Below, piece by piece: positions 50,155 through 61,537 of a stretch of 64,000 nt of DNA; position 1 is the stretch's first letter, and each line of letters begins with the position of its first letter. The DNA comes from Bolinopsis microptera (taxonomy: Eukaryota; Ctenophora; Tentaculata; Lobata; Bolinopsidae). The DNA lies in assembly GCF_026151205.1 (NCBI RefSeq), contig NC_087077.1, forward strand, positions 14,670,983-14,734,982, written 5' to 3'. The notes under the pieces were generated by a model. It worked only from the letters and a program-made list of their open reading frames with translations, was not told the DNA's origin and did not search any database. Made by a program: the position numbers and the translations under genes.

Positions 50155-52223
50155 ATGGCCGCGTCAGAAGATGGTGAACTTTTAATTAATCATTTAAATA
50201 ATAAGTTAATTAATTACAATTTGTTACTTTCCTTATGGCTACAAAGCGTAAAGTGTATTCTGTATTATATATTATATTGGTGTAGTTCTCTATTAAATAG
50301 TTCTGTATAAATATCAATCTCACTCCCCAAACTGTTACTCGTAACTCTGTTATATTATCACCATGAACAATATTTGTTGTTATAAACTTTACACTTTACA
50401 GTGCTAATTCACAGTACTGATTACAATTATTATAATTATCATATTGAAGGTCTACACTTTTAACCAGTTACAGTGTTATAGTTGCTGAAACTGTACCGCT
50501 AATTATCCCTCAGTTGTGATGGAGGTTCCTGATGAAAACATACAGAGGTTTACAGTGGAGTTGGAGTTTGTTCAGTGTCTAGCTAACCCTGAGTATCTTA
50601 ATTGTACGTGAGTACGTTGTGGACTGTGGATTAGTTACATGGTAGATTTGATACAGTGTATAAGATATAATAGTAGTTTAGATATGGGGACAGTTTATAA
50701 ATTTACCTATATCAAAGATAATAGCGTGTATGACGTATGTGTTAGTTGAAGCGTTATGTAGGAAGTATTGCTTGTCAGAATCTTAAGATGATCACTTATT
50801 GGGGCAACAAATGTAGATTATATTTATATAATTTAGATATAATAATATGAAGCATGTAAAATTCGGATTGGATTATTATTTATGAGTTGAATTGTTGACA
50901 TTTTTTCTTCAGGGTAAATTTCTATATATAGATCATGAATACGATGTTTTCACATTGAAACGTTGAATAATTCCTTTCCTGATAAGAGCCTTTTTCTTGT
51001 CGCATCAAACGGGATCAATAGAAATTTACCCAAGAAAACAATATGAAGCATGTTACATAATATAATATGGGAAATACAAATTTAAATTTTGCTTCTGAAT
51101 GACTTCCCAATTTCAGTAAATTGACAGGTTTGACAGTAATTATTACTTTCAGATCTAGCTCAACACAACTATTTCAAGGAGGAGGAATTTGTTAACTATC
51201 TCAAATATTTACAGTATTGGAAAGACCCCAAATATGCTCGGTTCATCAAGTAAGCGTGATTATAATTCTCTGTACTGTACAATATTAGAGTAATGTTTTT
51301 ACCTCAAGTAAAACCTAATCTTCACATGTAATCTACCATTAACCATACCTTAAATCTTTGATACAGGTGAGGGTATTTTAGAACCGAACAAAGACACTAA
51401 AACAGATTTCACCGCCATATTTATATGTTTTTTCTTCTTCGATTCTAGTTCAATAACAACGCAGATAACAATGTACAATGTATAATACAATATATAATAC
51501 AATGTATAATGTATAATATTTAAATCCTGGCAGGTATCCGCAGTGTCTGCAGCTGTTAGAACTCCTGCAGGAACCAAAGTTTAGGAATGAACTTATAAAC
51601 GTACCCTGCACTAGATTCATTCAGGTGAGAAATCAGTTTTAATATCATGCAAAAACATGCAATCAATTCACAACTTTGAAATGAAATGAAATGAAATAAT
51701 TTGCTTGTATACCGCCCATATGGTTAGCAACTGACACAAGTGTCAGGTACTAATCATGTCAGAGCGGTTCTAAAGGGTGAGGTGAAAATACAAATATTAC
51801 AGTGAATGCGAAAAACTTGTAAAAAACTTCTCACTTTTTGCACATAACATGGCTCTGACTGACAAATCATGAGACTCAAAAACATTACACGAATCCACCA
51901 GATGGCTCTGACTGAAAATGATGGTTTGCTGAAGCATCTGATTATCCGATAATAAACTACTATAATTCCTCAGTCCCAACAAATGCAGCACTGGTCGCAC
52001 CACTTTAGAAGACGAGCCAATTTAGTGAACAACTCTGCAGCAAAGAAAGAAACTGATGGTCAGTCACTAGATGTTATCGTACTACTTTCTTGAAATAGCG
52101 CTTCATTATCAACAGATTACTGGTAACTTGCATAGTCACTAAATACTACTCTTAGTAAACAAGAAATTTTTGATATTTTCAGGGAAACCAGAAATACGTA
52201 TGAAAGAGGAACCGCAGTCCTGA
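50155..52223 (+). CDS. MED31: Mediator complex subunit 31
   Basis: Six exons: 50155-50173, 50514-50603, 51153-51249, 51534-51624, 51974-52058, 52183-52223. All GT-AG, with phases that agree. The protein (about 140 residues) has the full SOH1/MED31 helical core: FTVELEFVQCLANPEYLNYL, NYFKEEEFVNYLKYLQYWK, KYPQCLQLLELL and MQHWSHHFRRR. MED31 sits in the Mediator middle module and contacts MED7, supporting RNA polymerase II transcription. Length is typical of the family. Confidence 0.95.
50931..51015 (-). repeat. Dispersed repeat copy (partner 5250-5345)
   Basis: Its reverse complement matches 5250-5345 (gcgacaag, ggctcttat, aacgtttcaatg, catcgtattcatgatct). Lies in MED31 intron 2. Confidence 0.75.
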
Positions 52224-52884
52224 AAGTAGTTCATTATTGTTGGAGGTCTAACTCTAAGCACCGTACAGATTATGAAGATAATGCCCACAATAGCTTTGAA
52301 GATGTATATCCCTCTTTGGCTGTGCTTGATGACATTTGATTGGTTCTAACGAGATGATTGTAGAAATACTCATTAACATCACTTCTCTCTGCAATCCAAT
52401 ATCGTGTATTATCATGTTTCTATAGAAGAAGTTTTGCTCTGTGATAAAATTGGTTTTATCAGTTGGTAACTGGGAATTGTCACTTTATTAATTTTATTTG
52501 TTTAAGTTAGGTAGTTATAACTTTATTATAAATATTAAAATTACCAATTCAAGAATTGTTCCATCTTATTTTGTAACACGACACAATTGAAGGGTCTACT
52601 CAAGTTTAAGTGCGGCACACGCGAAAATCAAATGGTAGGGCTATTATCGCAATTTTGCAAGCGCGCCTATCGTATCGATCAAAGTGCAGACGCGCGCGCA
52701 TGCCGCCATATATAATGAATTATACATGATGCCATGTTGTATTATATTGTGTGTTCAGTGTTGAGTAATCCACGGGTTGCGGACGGCCCACCGAATTGTA
52801 GCGCAATACACTACTGGGCCATGCATCCAATTATCTTAAACTAAATGCATCGTGTATGCGATGCTTACCAACTTAGCTAGCCAA

Positions 52885-53296
52885 ATAAAAAATTACACGT
52901 AAATTTTTGACGGATTTTACTCGTCTAAATTTCTTCGAAGTAGCGCGCGCCGCTTTCAAATAATAATAATATGCTATTAATTAGTGCCTAGTGGGATACG
53001 TACATGATGAAATTAATAATGTACTTGGTTGGTTCAGCGCCGCGCGCCAACAATTATATAATTCAGATTGTCACGCAAAATAACTTTGCGCAGGTAGTCA
53101 CGTGGGCGATAACAGTGCTCGCAGGCACGTACGGTCGCAAAGCTACCATATAAAAAAAACGTCGATCGCTACCCTTGTCCTTGACTCTTTTGTGCCTTCG
53201 GCACTTTGAGTCATGGATCGGGAAAAAATTACACGTAAATTTTTGACGGATTTCACTCGTCTAAATTTCTTCGAAGTAGCGCGCGCCGCTTTCTTC
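52885..53296. repeat. Direct repeat pair (about 70 bp)
   Basis: Segments 52885-52952 and 53223-53294 share aaattacacgtaaatttttg, gacggatt and cgaagtagcgcgcgccgctt in the same orientation. Confidence 0.85.
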
Positions 53297-53739
53297 TCGA
53301 AATGGCCCGATGGCAAGTGCTACGAAGTAGCGCTCGCCGGGCCAGACCATTAACAATGGTCAAGTAAATTTTAGTGTTGTAGCGCGATGCACTACTGGGT
53401 CGCGCCGCGCATTTTTTCGCAACCGCAGATGTAGATGCAGATCGGCGTAATGCGAAGGATTGACATCGTGAATCAATACCAGCCGTCATACATCACGCTA
53501 CAAGTCGATAAAATCTGAATTTTTAAAAGGAACTGTGAGATAATTTTACGTTTTTATAAAGTATTAAGGCAAATCTGCATTAAAAATGCTTTCGACTTTT
53601 GTATGTTATAGCGCTGCACAAATAAAATTGTAAATAAAAGACTATGATATAAAAGACTACAATCTGCAATATTATTCATTAATACGTTAACGGGGCAAAT
53701 GTGTTTATTGCTACAATGTATTGAAGATTGTAGGATTTA

Positions 53740-53835
53740 CCACTAGGCAGTGTAGCTGTTACCTGGGGACCTCAGGCTATTAGGTTCATATAGAGATTCG
53801 GCGGAATGACAGGCTGAGCGCGGCCCAGTAATGTA
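53740..53835. repeat. Dispersed repeat (partner 56155-56245)
   Basis: Both copies share ccaggctatta or cctcaggctatta, ggttcat-like sequence and ggcggaatgacaggctgagc followed by gcggcccagtaa. Confidence 0.8.
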
Positions 53836-54302
53836 GTTGTAACCCAAATATGCACCGACTGCTGTACGTGTTCTTAAACACAATAAATCATATCCACTTT
53901 CAAGTTGCAATTCATATCCTCGAATTACACAACATAAATTGAAGTGTAGACTTTCTGTCACAACAAGACTGTAATCCACAGTAACAACCCTAAACAGAAT
54001 CCTTTATCTCTGCCACAGTTCTTATCTGGTTCAAATATGAGCCTTGTCTTCAAAAACTCATTCGAACTAGTGTTTCATTGTGTGTAAAATCTTTCTGGCC
54101 TGCACATTTTTTGTCCCGTTAGTTGTCTATCCTCCCTCGATCCAATTAACAGTCAAAAGTAACAAGTTATAGTTATACACCATGCCAAACACAAATTATG
54201 TTTTAATAGTGAATTGTTATACATTTTTTTTGGTTCTGTAAAACCCAGGAAACCTTACTGGCTGGAGCCTAACTTTGAAAGTAAAAGAGATAGAAACGAA
54301 TT

Positions 54303-54877
54303 GTAGCGCGATGCACTACTGGGTCGCGCGCGCATCAAATAATGCTTCTCGCAACCACGGTAGATCGGCGAGATGCACCACTGTGCCTCACCGAGCTGCG
54401 AAGGATTGACATCGTGAATCAAGAAACGAACGTCTGGTTTTCAATAAAATGTTCGCCTTGTAAAAATAACGTCCCCCCCCCCCCCCCCCCCTTAGCTTAG
54501 GGGGAAAATTAAAAACAACGTAGATTTTGAATTATAGCGAAAAGTCATATTTTAGGTCATATAAAACTGCACAGCTTTAACTTTGCAGATTGGTGTTCTC
54601 TGATTGGCTGAATCGTATCACGTGGTACGCGGTACAATTGCATCTTTGGAATGTTTGAAGCGTGCAAATGCAATGAACTCACGAGCGCGCGCGGAGCTCA
54701 ACAAGCTGTGAAAAGGCGATCACCCTGTAGTAATATCGCTAGCCGGTAAGGTCTGCTGGGAATTTGAGTTATCAACGAATTTATTGATTCACGATGTCAA
54801 TCCTTCGCATCTCGCCGATCTGCATGCGAGAAGCATTATTGGATGCGCGCGCGCGACCCAGTAGTGCATCGCGCTAC
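54303..54877. mobile_element. Non-autonomous hAT-like foldback element with 8-bp target duplication
   Basis: Terminal inverted repeats of about 100 bp start GTAGCGCGATGCACTACTGG on both ends. Both flanks carry AACGAATT (54295-54302 and 54878-54885), an 8-bp duplication typical of hAT elements. Related single ends occur at about 52798 and 53378. Confidence 0.85.
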
Positions 54878-55734
54878 AACGAATTTATACCTATTTTGTC
54901 ATTTTTAGACCTCTTAATCAAGGCCAATCTCTCCCAACTAAATTAGGTTCGGTAGTTAAGTATGATTGGAAGGTTCTGACAAATTTTCAGCATGATTCAT
55001 GTTCAGGAACCGAACATATGCATATGATATGACAGAATAATACGACAAAAATCAACGAATTTCGTCAAATTACGCGACTTTTAACCTAATTTTGCTCCAA
55101 AAGCCGCGCACCATCAAATATGGCACTTAGGAGAAACTCACTGATCATTCCAAAAAGGTATAATAAATTTGGTACTGTGAAAATTCTTACAGTCTCTAGA
55201 AAACGATGGTACACAAATTTTGAAAATCCGAGCAAGTTTATTTTTATCGTGCACCGCCTACGTAACACAATTCAGCCAAACAGAGTACAGGAATCTGGAA
55301 AGTTAAAGTTGCAAACTTTTGATCGGCCCAAAATGACACTTTTCTAGAAATTTGTAGGTATAAACTCCAAATCTACGTTGTTTTAAATGTTCCCCCTGGG
55401 GGAAACGTTACTTTTACAAGACGAACATGTTGCAAAAAACCGGAAATCTTTAATTCTTTTACTTTCAAAGTTAGGCCCCATCCATGCGCGATCAAAAATT
55501 TGGCAAAAACGCTTGCGGAGTGACAATATTCAAACTTCGATAAAGTATATGAAGTGGGTACTTCTCGAAAGGAAAAATTTAGGCAAACACGATTTGACTA
55601 TTTTTGGGTTGATTTAATACAACTGCAAAAAATTATTCAATCTTCAAGCAAAAAAGTCAAAATTTTTACCACTTTTTTGGATTTTTACCTGCGCTAAAAT
55701 AGAGGGATTTGTTTTGTTTTTATACCATCTTGTG

Positions 55735-56000
55735 CGGCTGTCTTTTAGCTATCTTCATGCAAGTTTTGCCGACATGCCAACAAAATTAACTTGCCTAAAT
55801 TATCAAAAAACATGGTTTTTTGGCCTATTTTTGGCCCCAAAATCGGTTTTTTTGCGATTTTAACCGCGCTAACTCAGTCCAATCATCTTGAAACTACTTT
55901 TAATCGATTCTACGGTCAAAAATACGTCTAGTAAGGTGTATCTGGGGTCCCTAGCGTATCGAGCAGACAATGCCCGTAAGAGCCTCTACTACCAGTAAGG
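55735..56000 (+). repeat. Dispersed repeat, copy 2 (partner 43255-43505)
   Basis: Same-strand copy of the 43255 repeat with scattered substitutions. Confidence 0.85.
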
Positions 56001-57160
56001 GTTTCTGGGAATTTATAGTAATTTTACCAGTAATTATTTCAAGTGGAAAGCGCACATGATAATCGTGTTTTCATTTTAGACCTGCAGAACTTTAAAGATT
56101 CTGCGTGCATTTTAGGAAAGTCACACGTGACATTCGCAATTAGACTGCAGAGTCTCGGCTTACCTGAGGACCCCAGGCTATTATGTTCATTAACAATATG
56201 AATAAAGATTTGGCGGAATGACAGGCTGAGCGCGGCCCAGTAAAGTCTCGGCATTCGCACACCAATTAAAACAGAATAGTTTGTAATTACGCATCTGAAT
56301 AGAGCTCAATAATTAAGGTTTGCGGAGCGAACTTCGAATACTGATTTCAATAATCGTGATTCAAGCACTGATTCCAATAATCGTGACTCGTGGAAGTGAG
56401 TTGTCGTTTGTCGATTTCTCAACTCGCCCTGGAGTCTCTATCCCACTCTGATTGTTTTTCTGAGCACCCAATCAGATGAGAGAGCAGCTTTCGGTTATAC
56501 TGCATTGGCGAAGTTGCCTGCTAGATAGCCAAGAAAATTGTCAACATTGTCAAAATTGAGAATTATGACCCGCCCTCATTTCAATAAGAAAGGAGGAGTT
56601 ACTGGTGAGTAGATACCAGAGCTAGAGAGACAACTATTTTTATTCACCAATGTCGTCAATCAACGCCCCCTGGAGCATATATTTCTGTCTAATCTGGCGG
56701 CTTCATTATTTTATAATGATTAAATTCATTATATTATAATTATATCTCCCATTCAGATGGGAGAGTTCATTCCGGTCAATCTTTATTGGCTAAGCTATAG
56801 TATAAGTATTCGCGTTCTGCTAAAGTGCTAATGCCGATTGCCGGTGTTAGCTGTTTTTCGGTCGCATCTCGTCGCTTCGTAATCAACTTCAACTTTAGTA
56901 AGGCTGTCTCAGAGACAGTATATCAGAGAAATTAATATCCCATTAAGGTCAATCCAGTTTCTCCGTTGTCCGAAAACTTAAATTACAGCTGCAACTTCCC
57001 CAAATGGGGCTTAAACTTGTAAATAAAGCCCGCCATTTGGAGAAGGGAAATGGCCGCGTTAAATCGGGGTTTGCGGTTATCGGGGCGCGATATTGCGATA
57101 AATCGGGGTTTTATATATTTGTGGTAATATTCTTACGAATCATATTCTAGGCACGATAAT

Positions 57161-59458
57161 ATGAGACTACTCGTTCTGGTAGGGCTGCTGACTTTTGTCT
57201 GTTCTGAGCTTGGTAATGAAGCACCAGAGGTAATGAAACTACCTCATCTCCTCTCAATACTGAACCTCACGGCCTGGGATAGAATCACACAATCGACCCA
57301 ATTCCTGCTAACGGCACCCGGACTAGCTCAAAGGAAATTTGAGCAAATAATCTGTAATGACTTTGTCTTTGGGGAAATAGAGTCCTTAATCGCGGTACGG
57401 GATAACTACAAAGAATACAGATTCTGGGATATTGATCAATTTACGGAGGCAAGGGAGGGGAAATCCTTTTCCGGATACAAACTTTGCTACTACGGGAACT
57501 TCAATGTGTCAGGTTTACTGCGAGCAGGTTGCGTACTCCCAGTAAGTCAGATGTGCAACAACTACTCATCCTGTCTTACGGACGAGTGTTACTGCGGCAC
57601 CGAGACTTTCCTTTGCGCTGATGGTGATGGTTGTATTTCTTTGCAGCAAGTTTGCAACGGTAGAGCACATTGTAAGGACTACAGTGACGAATGTGCTTGT
57701 CAAGATTTTCTAACTTGCAAAAAGTTGCCCAGTTATAATCAGTCACAAGCAGAATGCTACATAGAGCTGGACTCCTTAAAGGCAAACTATGCGGCAGAAA
57801 AATTTTATGATGATTTAAAACCTTGGCAAGATGAAGATGATATAAGTATTGGACAGATATCATTAGATCCCAAAAAAGTTGAGCAATGCATAATGGATAG
57901 TACCTCAATCAGCTCTCACTGTAAAAGAATTAATTTGCATCATAAACTACAAGGAGCAAACTTCCCGACATACAAGTGCGAAAACAAGTCTTACAGTAAC
58001 ATCCAAAGTGTGAGCCACTGCGATGGTCGGAGAAAGATGGTATTCTGTGATGGTATTCAGCACTGTGAGAACGGTATTGATGAGCAGAACTCCCCAGACA
58101 CGTTCTACTGCAAGTCAGACAACAAGCCCATTCCAATTAACATGACATGTGACTCAGTTTCAGATTGCTCGGATTCCTCTGATGAATGCACCAATTGTAC
58201 CGCTTCCTCCTTCCTCTCCTCCCAAGATAATCTGATAAGTGGCAGAGTGCTTCCTTACGTGGTTGCAATTCAGATGGCTTGCATATTAGTCTTCAATATA
58301 TATGCAATCTACCATCATCTGAATACATATGACTCCACTGCGAAGGCGGCATTCAGGGTTGACAAGATTCAGTGCATAGTACTCGGTGGATATGACTTAC
58401 TAATCGCCGTCTACCTCGCCACAATTGTAGGAGCCAACTTTGCCTACGATGGTGAGTACTGTCTGTTCGATGTGTACTGGAGATCCTCCATGGTCTGCAG
58501 ATTTGTGGGGACAATCCTCTTCGCAGCTAGTCAAGGTGCGCTGCAGGTATCTGTAGCAATGAGTATCTGCCGGTGTTTCACCTGTCTTAATGGAATGTCC
58601 GGCAGGGAGATCACCATGTCCGGGTTCATGGCGGTCTTTCCCTTGGTTAACTGTGTCAATATTGCCAGAGCTTTTGCACCGTTTTTGGCAGCAATAACCG
58701 TGTTGTCTGAGTGGGCTGAAATAATCATTCATGAAAATTTGTTTACTGATAATCCTCTCATTACAAGAGGTAAGAAATTAGATTTAGCGAGGATGGAGAC
58801 TGCATACAAGCGCATTTCTTTGAATGAAACTTCCTCCATGTCCACCAAAAAACTTTTAGAGGAACTGAGCAGTATGACCTTCAACGGCGGAATCTTTGCT
58901 CCAGACAGGATCACATCCATTTGGTTTTATGGAAAATCGTCCATGTGCTATCCTGACTTATTCACAAACGAACGAGTCATGCTAGGCTACAAAATCTTCT
59001 ACATAATAGAAAGCTGCCTGTATCTGACAATCATTATGACATGCTACCTTCTGATCTGTCGTCAGTTTATAAAATCTCGAGCACAAGCACGACCAACCAA
59101 CAGAGCGGAGAATGAGTCTAATGACCAGGTTTTCTTTCTATCTCTGAAGATATCCCTGGTGATCGGATCCCAGCTGGTATGTTGGATCCCCGTCAATGTT
59201 GCAATCATTGGGAGCTTCTTCGACTGGTCCATTCCATTCTTGGATACTGACACTTTGATTGGAATTGTTGTCCCGATCAATTCGTTGATAAACCCCTTGA
59301 TACATTGCAAGCCGATATATGACTGGGTGACAGGGAAGATCGCAATACTGAAACGTGAAATGATATCTTGGATTAACCCAAGAAGAATTAACAACAGGGT
59401 TGCAGAGATGGAGATGCAAGAACGTACTAGTAGTAATGTTGTTGCGCCTATCATGTAG
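57161..59458 (+). CDS. LDL-receptor class A repeat-containing seven-transmembrane receptor
   Basis: 765 residues, one exon. Signal peptide at residues 1-16. A long N-glycosylated ectodomain has LDLa-type Cys/acidic modules at about 143-179 (CISLQQVCNGRAHCKDYSDEC) and about 287-346 (FCDGIQHCENGIDEQ; CDSVSDCSDSSDEC). Seven hydrophobic segments run from about 363 to 735, with a large loop between the fourth and fifth. TM7 ends NSLINPLIHC, matching the NPxxY region of rhodopsin-class receptors; the DRY site seems to be ICRCF. LDLa-bearing receptors of this type include snail GRL101 and relaxin receptors. Ligand unknown. A TATA-like ttttatatat lies about 45 nt before the ATG. Confidence 0.85.
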   Translation: MRLLVLVGLLTFVCSELGNEAPEVMKLPHLLSILNLTAWDRITQSTQFLLTAPGLAQRKFEQIICNDFVFGEIESLIAVRDNYKEYRFWDIDQFTEAREGKSFSGYKLCYYGNFNVSGLLRAGCVLPVSQMCNNYSSCLTDECYCGTETFLCADGDGCISLQQVCNGRAHCKDYSDECACQDFLTCKKLPSYNQSQAECYIELDSLKANYAAEKFYDDLKPWQDEDDISIGQISLDPKKVEQCIMDSTSISSHCKRINLHHKLQGANFPTYKCENKSYSNIQSVSHCDGRRKMVFCDGIQHCENGIDEQNSPDTFYCKSDNKPIPINMTCDSVSDCSDSSDECTNCTASSFLSSQDNLISGRVLPYVVAIQMACILVFNIYAIYHHLNTYDSTAKAAFRVDKIQCIVLGGYDLLIAVYLATIVGANFAYDGEYCLFDVYWRSSMVCRFVGTILFAASQGALQVSVAMSICRCFTCLNGMSGREITMSGFMAVFPLVNCVNIARAFAPFLAAITVLSEWAEIIIHENLFTDNPLITRGKKLDLARMETAYKRISLNETSSMSTKKLLEELSSMTFNGGIFAPDRITSIWFYGKSSMCYPDLFTNERVMLGYKIFYIIESCLYLTIIMTCYLLICRQFIKSRAQARPTNRAENESNDQVFFLSLKISLVIGSQLVCWIPVNVAIIGSFFDWSIPFLDTDTLIGIVVPINSLINPLIHCKPIYDWVTGKIAILKREMISWINPRRINNRVAEMEMQERTSSNVVAPIM

Positions 59459-59812
59459 ACATGTGTTGTGAAGTGACACACTATATTACAGTAGCAAAAG
59501 ATCCAGGAAAAATCTGGATCGCATATGATTTGAAGAAAGGATTAGATCGTTCTTACTTAGATCGTGCTGACTGTTGACTGCTGTGGATATGTATCTGACT
59601 AGCTATTACGTAACTAACTATTAAGCTCTATCAATGCGAGTAACGGCTGAAAGTTAAGAATATTTACTTTTAAATTGTTTGGGATTGTTATTTTTGTTGT
59701 TGATTTGCTTACGTTATTTGCTACTTTTATCATGCTGACTGTACTACCTAATTTTCAATTTTGTTTGGTTCTTTTAGAATGGGTTTTGTCTGCTTTTATG
59801 CACGGTTAAACG

Positions 59813-60107
59813 GGGGGATCATACACTTAGTACCGGACGTGACGTTGGTGGGTGGGTCATTTTTTCTTCTAAAAACACAGTTAGTACATGGTACTAACTG
59901 GTGGGTCTACTGCCCATTTTCCAGAAAACACGATTTTTCGACAGTTAGTACCGCAAAAGGCGGCAAAAGGGGTGGGTGTCTTACGTATTATCCAAAAAAA
60001 CAGTTAGTACCGCAAAGGGGTTGGGTGTGTCTAGTGAAAAATATCCAAAACTGCACTTAGTCGACGTGATGTCCGACACTTGGTACCCGATCCCCCCCCC
60101 CTCCCCG
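59813..60107. mobile_element. Small DNA element with internal TTAGTACC repeats
   Basis: Flanked by the 9-bp direct repeat GGTTAAACG (59804-59812, 60108-60116). Ends are inverted G-runs followed by GATC. Inside, the motif agttagtaccgcaaaggg or similar occurs several times. A hAT- or Mutator-like non-autonomous element is likely. Confidence 0.65.
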
Positions 60108-60156
60108 GGTTAAACGAATCTGATAAAATACTAAGTCTTCTCGAGCAGCTTAAACA

Positions 60157-60471
60157 GTAAACCGAGCAGCCAAAGTAAGAAGAATAACTCCACTCCAACT
60201 CTTTGCAGTTACCACATCAGTAAACCGAGCAGCCAAAGTACGAAGAACAACTCCACTCCAACTCTTTGCAGTTACCACATCAGTAAACCGAGCAGCCAAA
60301 GTAAGAAGAACAACTCCACTCCAACTCTTTGCAGTTACCACATCAGTAAACCGAGCAGCCAAAGTAAGAAGAACAACTCCACTCCAACTCTTTGCAGTTA
60401 CCACATCAGTAAACCGAGCAGCCAAAGTAAGAAGAACAACTCCACTCCAACTCTTTGCAGTTACCACATCA
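60157..60471. repeat. Five tandem 63-bp units
   Basis: Units start at 60157, 60220, 60283, 60346 and 60409 and differ by one or two bases. Because 63 is divisible by three, several frames on both strands stay open, including a minus-strand 105-codon frame with a 21-residue repeat. No other coding evidence. Confidence 0.92.
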
Positions 60472-60917
60472 GTTTATATTCCAGTTTAACCACAATCCCA
60501 TGTAATATGCTCATAATATGATATAAATTAATTTACCACTATAGGCTACCACTAGACCCCCCAGAATCTCATAAAACGAACGACTTGGATCGTTAGCCAT
60601 CACAGTGTTTTATGTGAACCTTGCTCTTTATTGTCATCTTGGTGGACTGGTTACATTATCATCCGACATAATGCAGTTCGGGATTTTTTAGCTGTCACAG
60701 AATGTTCAGATGTTGAGATCGAACCTCCGCTTCAAGAACTGGAAGGAGATAAGAACAGTTCGCGAGGTTCTCAACACTTACGGGTGATCAGGCAATGGTA
60801 GAAAATAAAATAGGATACACAATTAGTACCACTGGATCTATCTGAAGGGACAGTAAACATAAACATGTCACCTGTAGATGAGAATCTCGCTCTAAAATGC
60901 AAGAATTTAGAACTTAC

Positions 60918-61014
60918 AGCACTATAAGCTGAGTGTCTTCGGTGGTTTTGTCCCTCAGCAACTCTCCCATCCTAATATACTGTTTCGTCTTAGCATCAAT
61001 TTGTTCTGCTTCTT
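60918..61014 (-). CDS. Candidate single exon of an SLC12-type cation-chloride cotransporter
   Basis: A 97-nt open stretch with acceptor ctgcag and donor gtaagt encodes a peptide with AKTKQYIRMGELLRDKTTE followed by DTQLIVL. It resembles the C-terminal region of NKCC-type transporters (a Lys/Arg-rich helix, NELL, then a hydrophobic strand). No neighbouring exons were found, so it may be an orphan or a relic. Confidence 0.4.
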
Positions 61015-61184
61015 CTGCAGGCAATTGTACTTCATGTAGTCGTCAATACTGAAAGAGAAAGTTTTAGTTAAAACAATGTTCAGACTCGTATATAGTGCTA
61101 TCTAGAGAGAATATCACAGGACATTCAGCCGGATATCCGGTCACAAGCATGATATATTGTGAAGTGAACTGATAGGAGCTTGCA

Positions 61185-61245
61185 GTGCATGGAAATCTAG
61201 CGTCCGCCACCAAATAAAATGGGCGCAATTCTTGTCGAGAAGTTC
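61185..61245. repeat. Dispersed repeat shared with 16985-17035
   Basis: Contains ggaaatctagcgtccgcc and gggcgcaattcttgt, reverse-complement of the copy in ADAR intron 13. Confidence 0.65.
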
Positions 61246-61537
61246 AACGTTGAATTTACAATGTTTATAATGGGTTAGCTGACACATTCTAACAAATGAG
61301 ACTGCAAACACTGCGTGGTTTACTGAGAGCTTACACAAAACTACACTGGAGTATATTTTGCGAAACGTGCTTCGATTTTTATGAGAATTTTAAATTTTAT
61401 ATCTACATTTTTTGGCACTGTTTTGTTTGGTGTAATTTGAATTGATTGCGAGATCAACAACTAGTTATTAATTAAGCAGATGTAGTTTAAGAGAACGAGC
61501 AAGTTGAAGTAGAATCTAGCAGATATGGATAATTAGG

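Larger units (their letters stand above)
52224..57160. other. Gene-free repeat-rich region
   Basis: No convincing gene over 4.9 kb. It holds GC-rich short islands (gcgcgc runs), a hAT-like element (54303-54877), its single-ended relatives near 52797 and 53378, and several dispersed repeats. A poly-C run lies at about 54473-54492. Confidence 0.6.

Noticed and set aside
53253-53489. Small minus-strand frames in the GC-rich repeat region
   Set aside because: Low-complexity Arg/Ala-rich translations of repeat sequence.
60703-60785. Short plus-strand frame starting MLRSNLRFKNWKEI
   Set aside because: Has an acceptor-like and a donor-like edge, but no family resemblance and no neighbouring exon.
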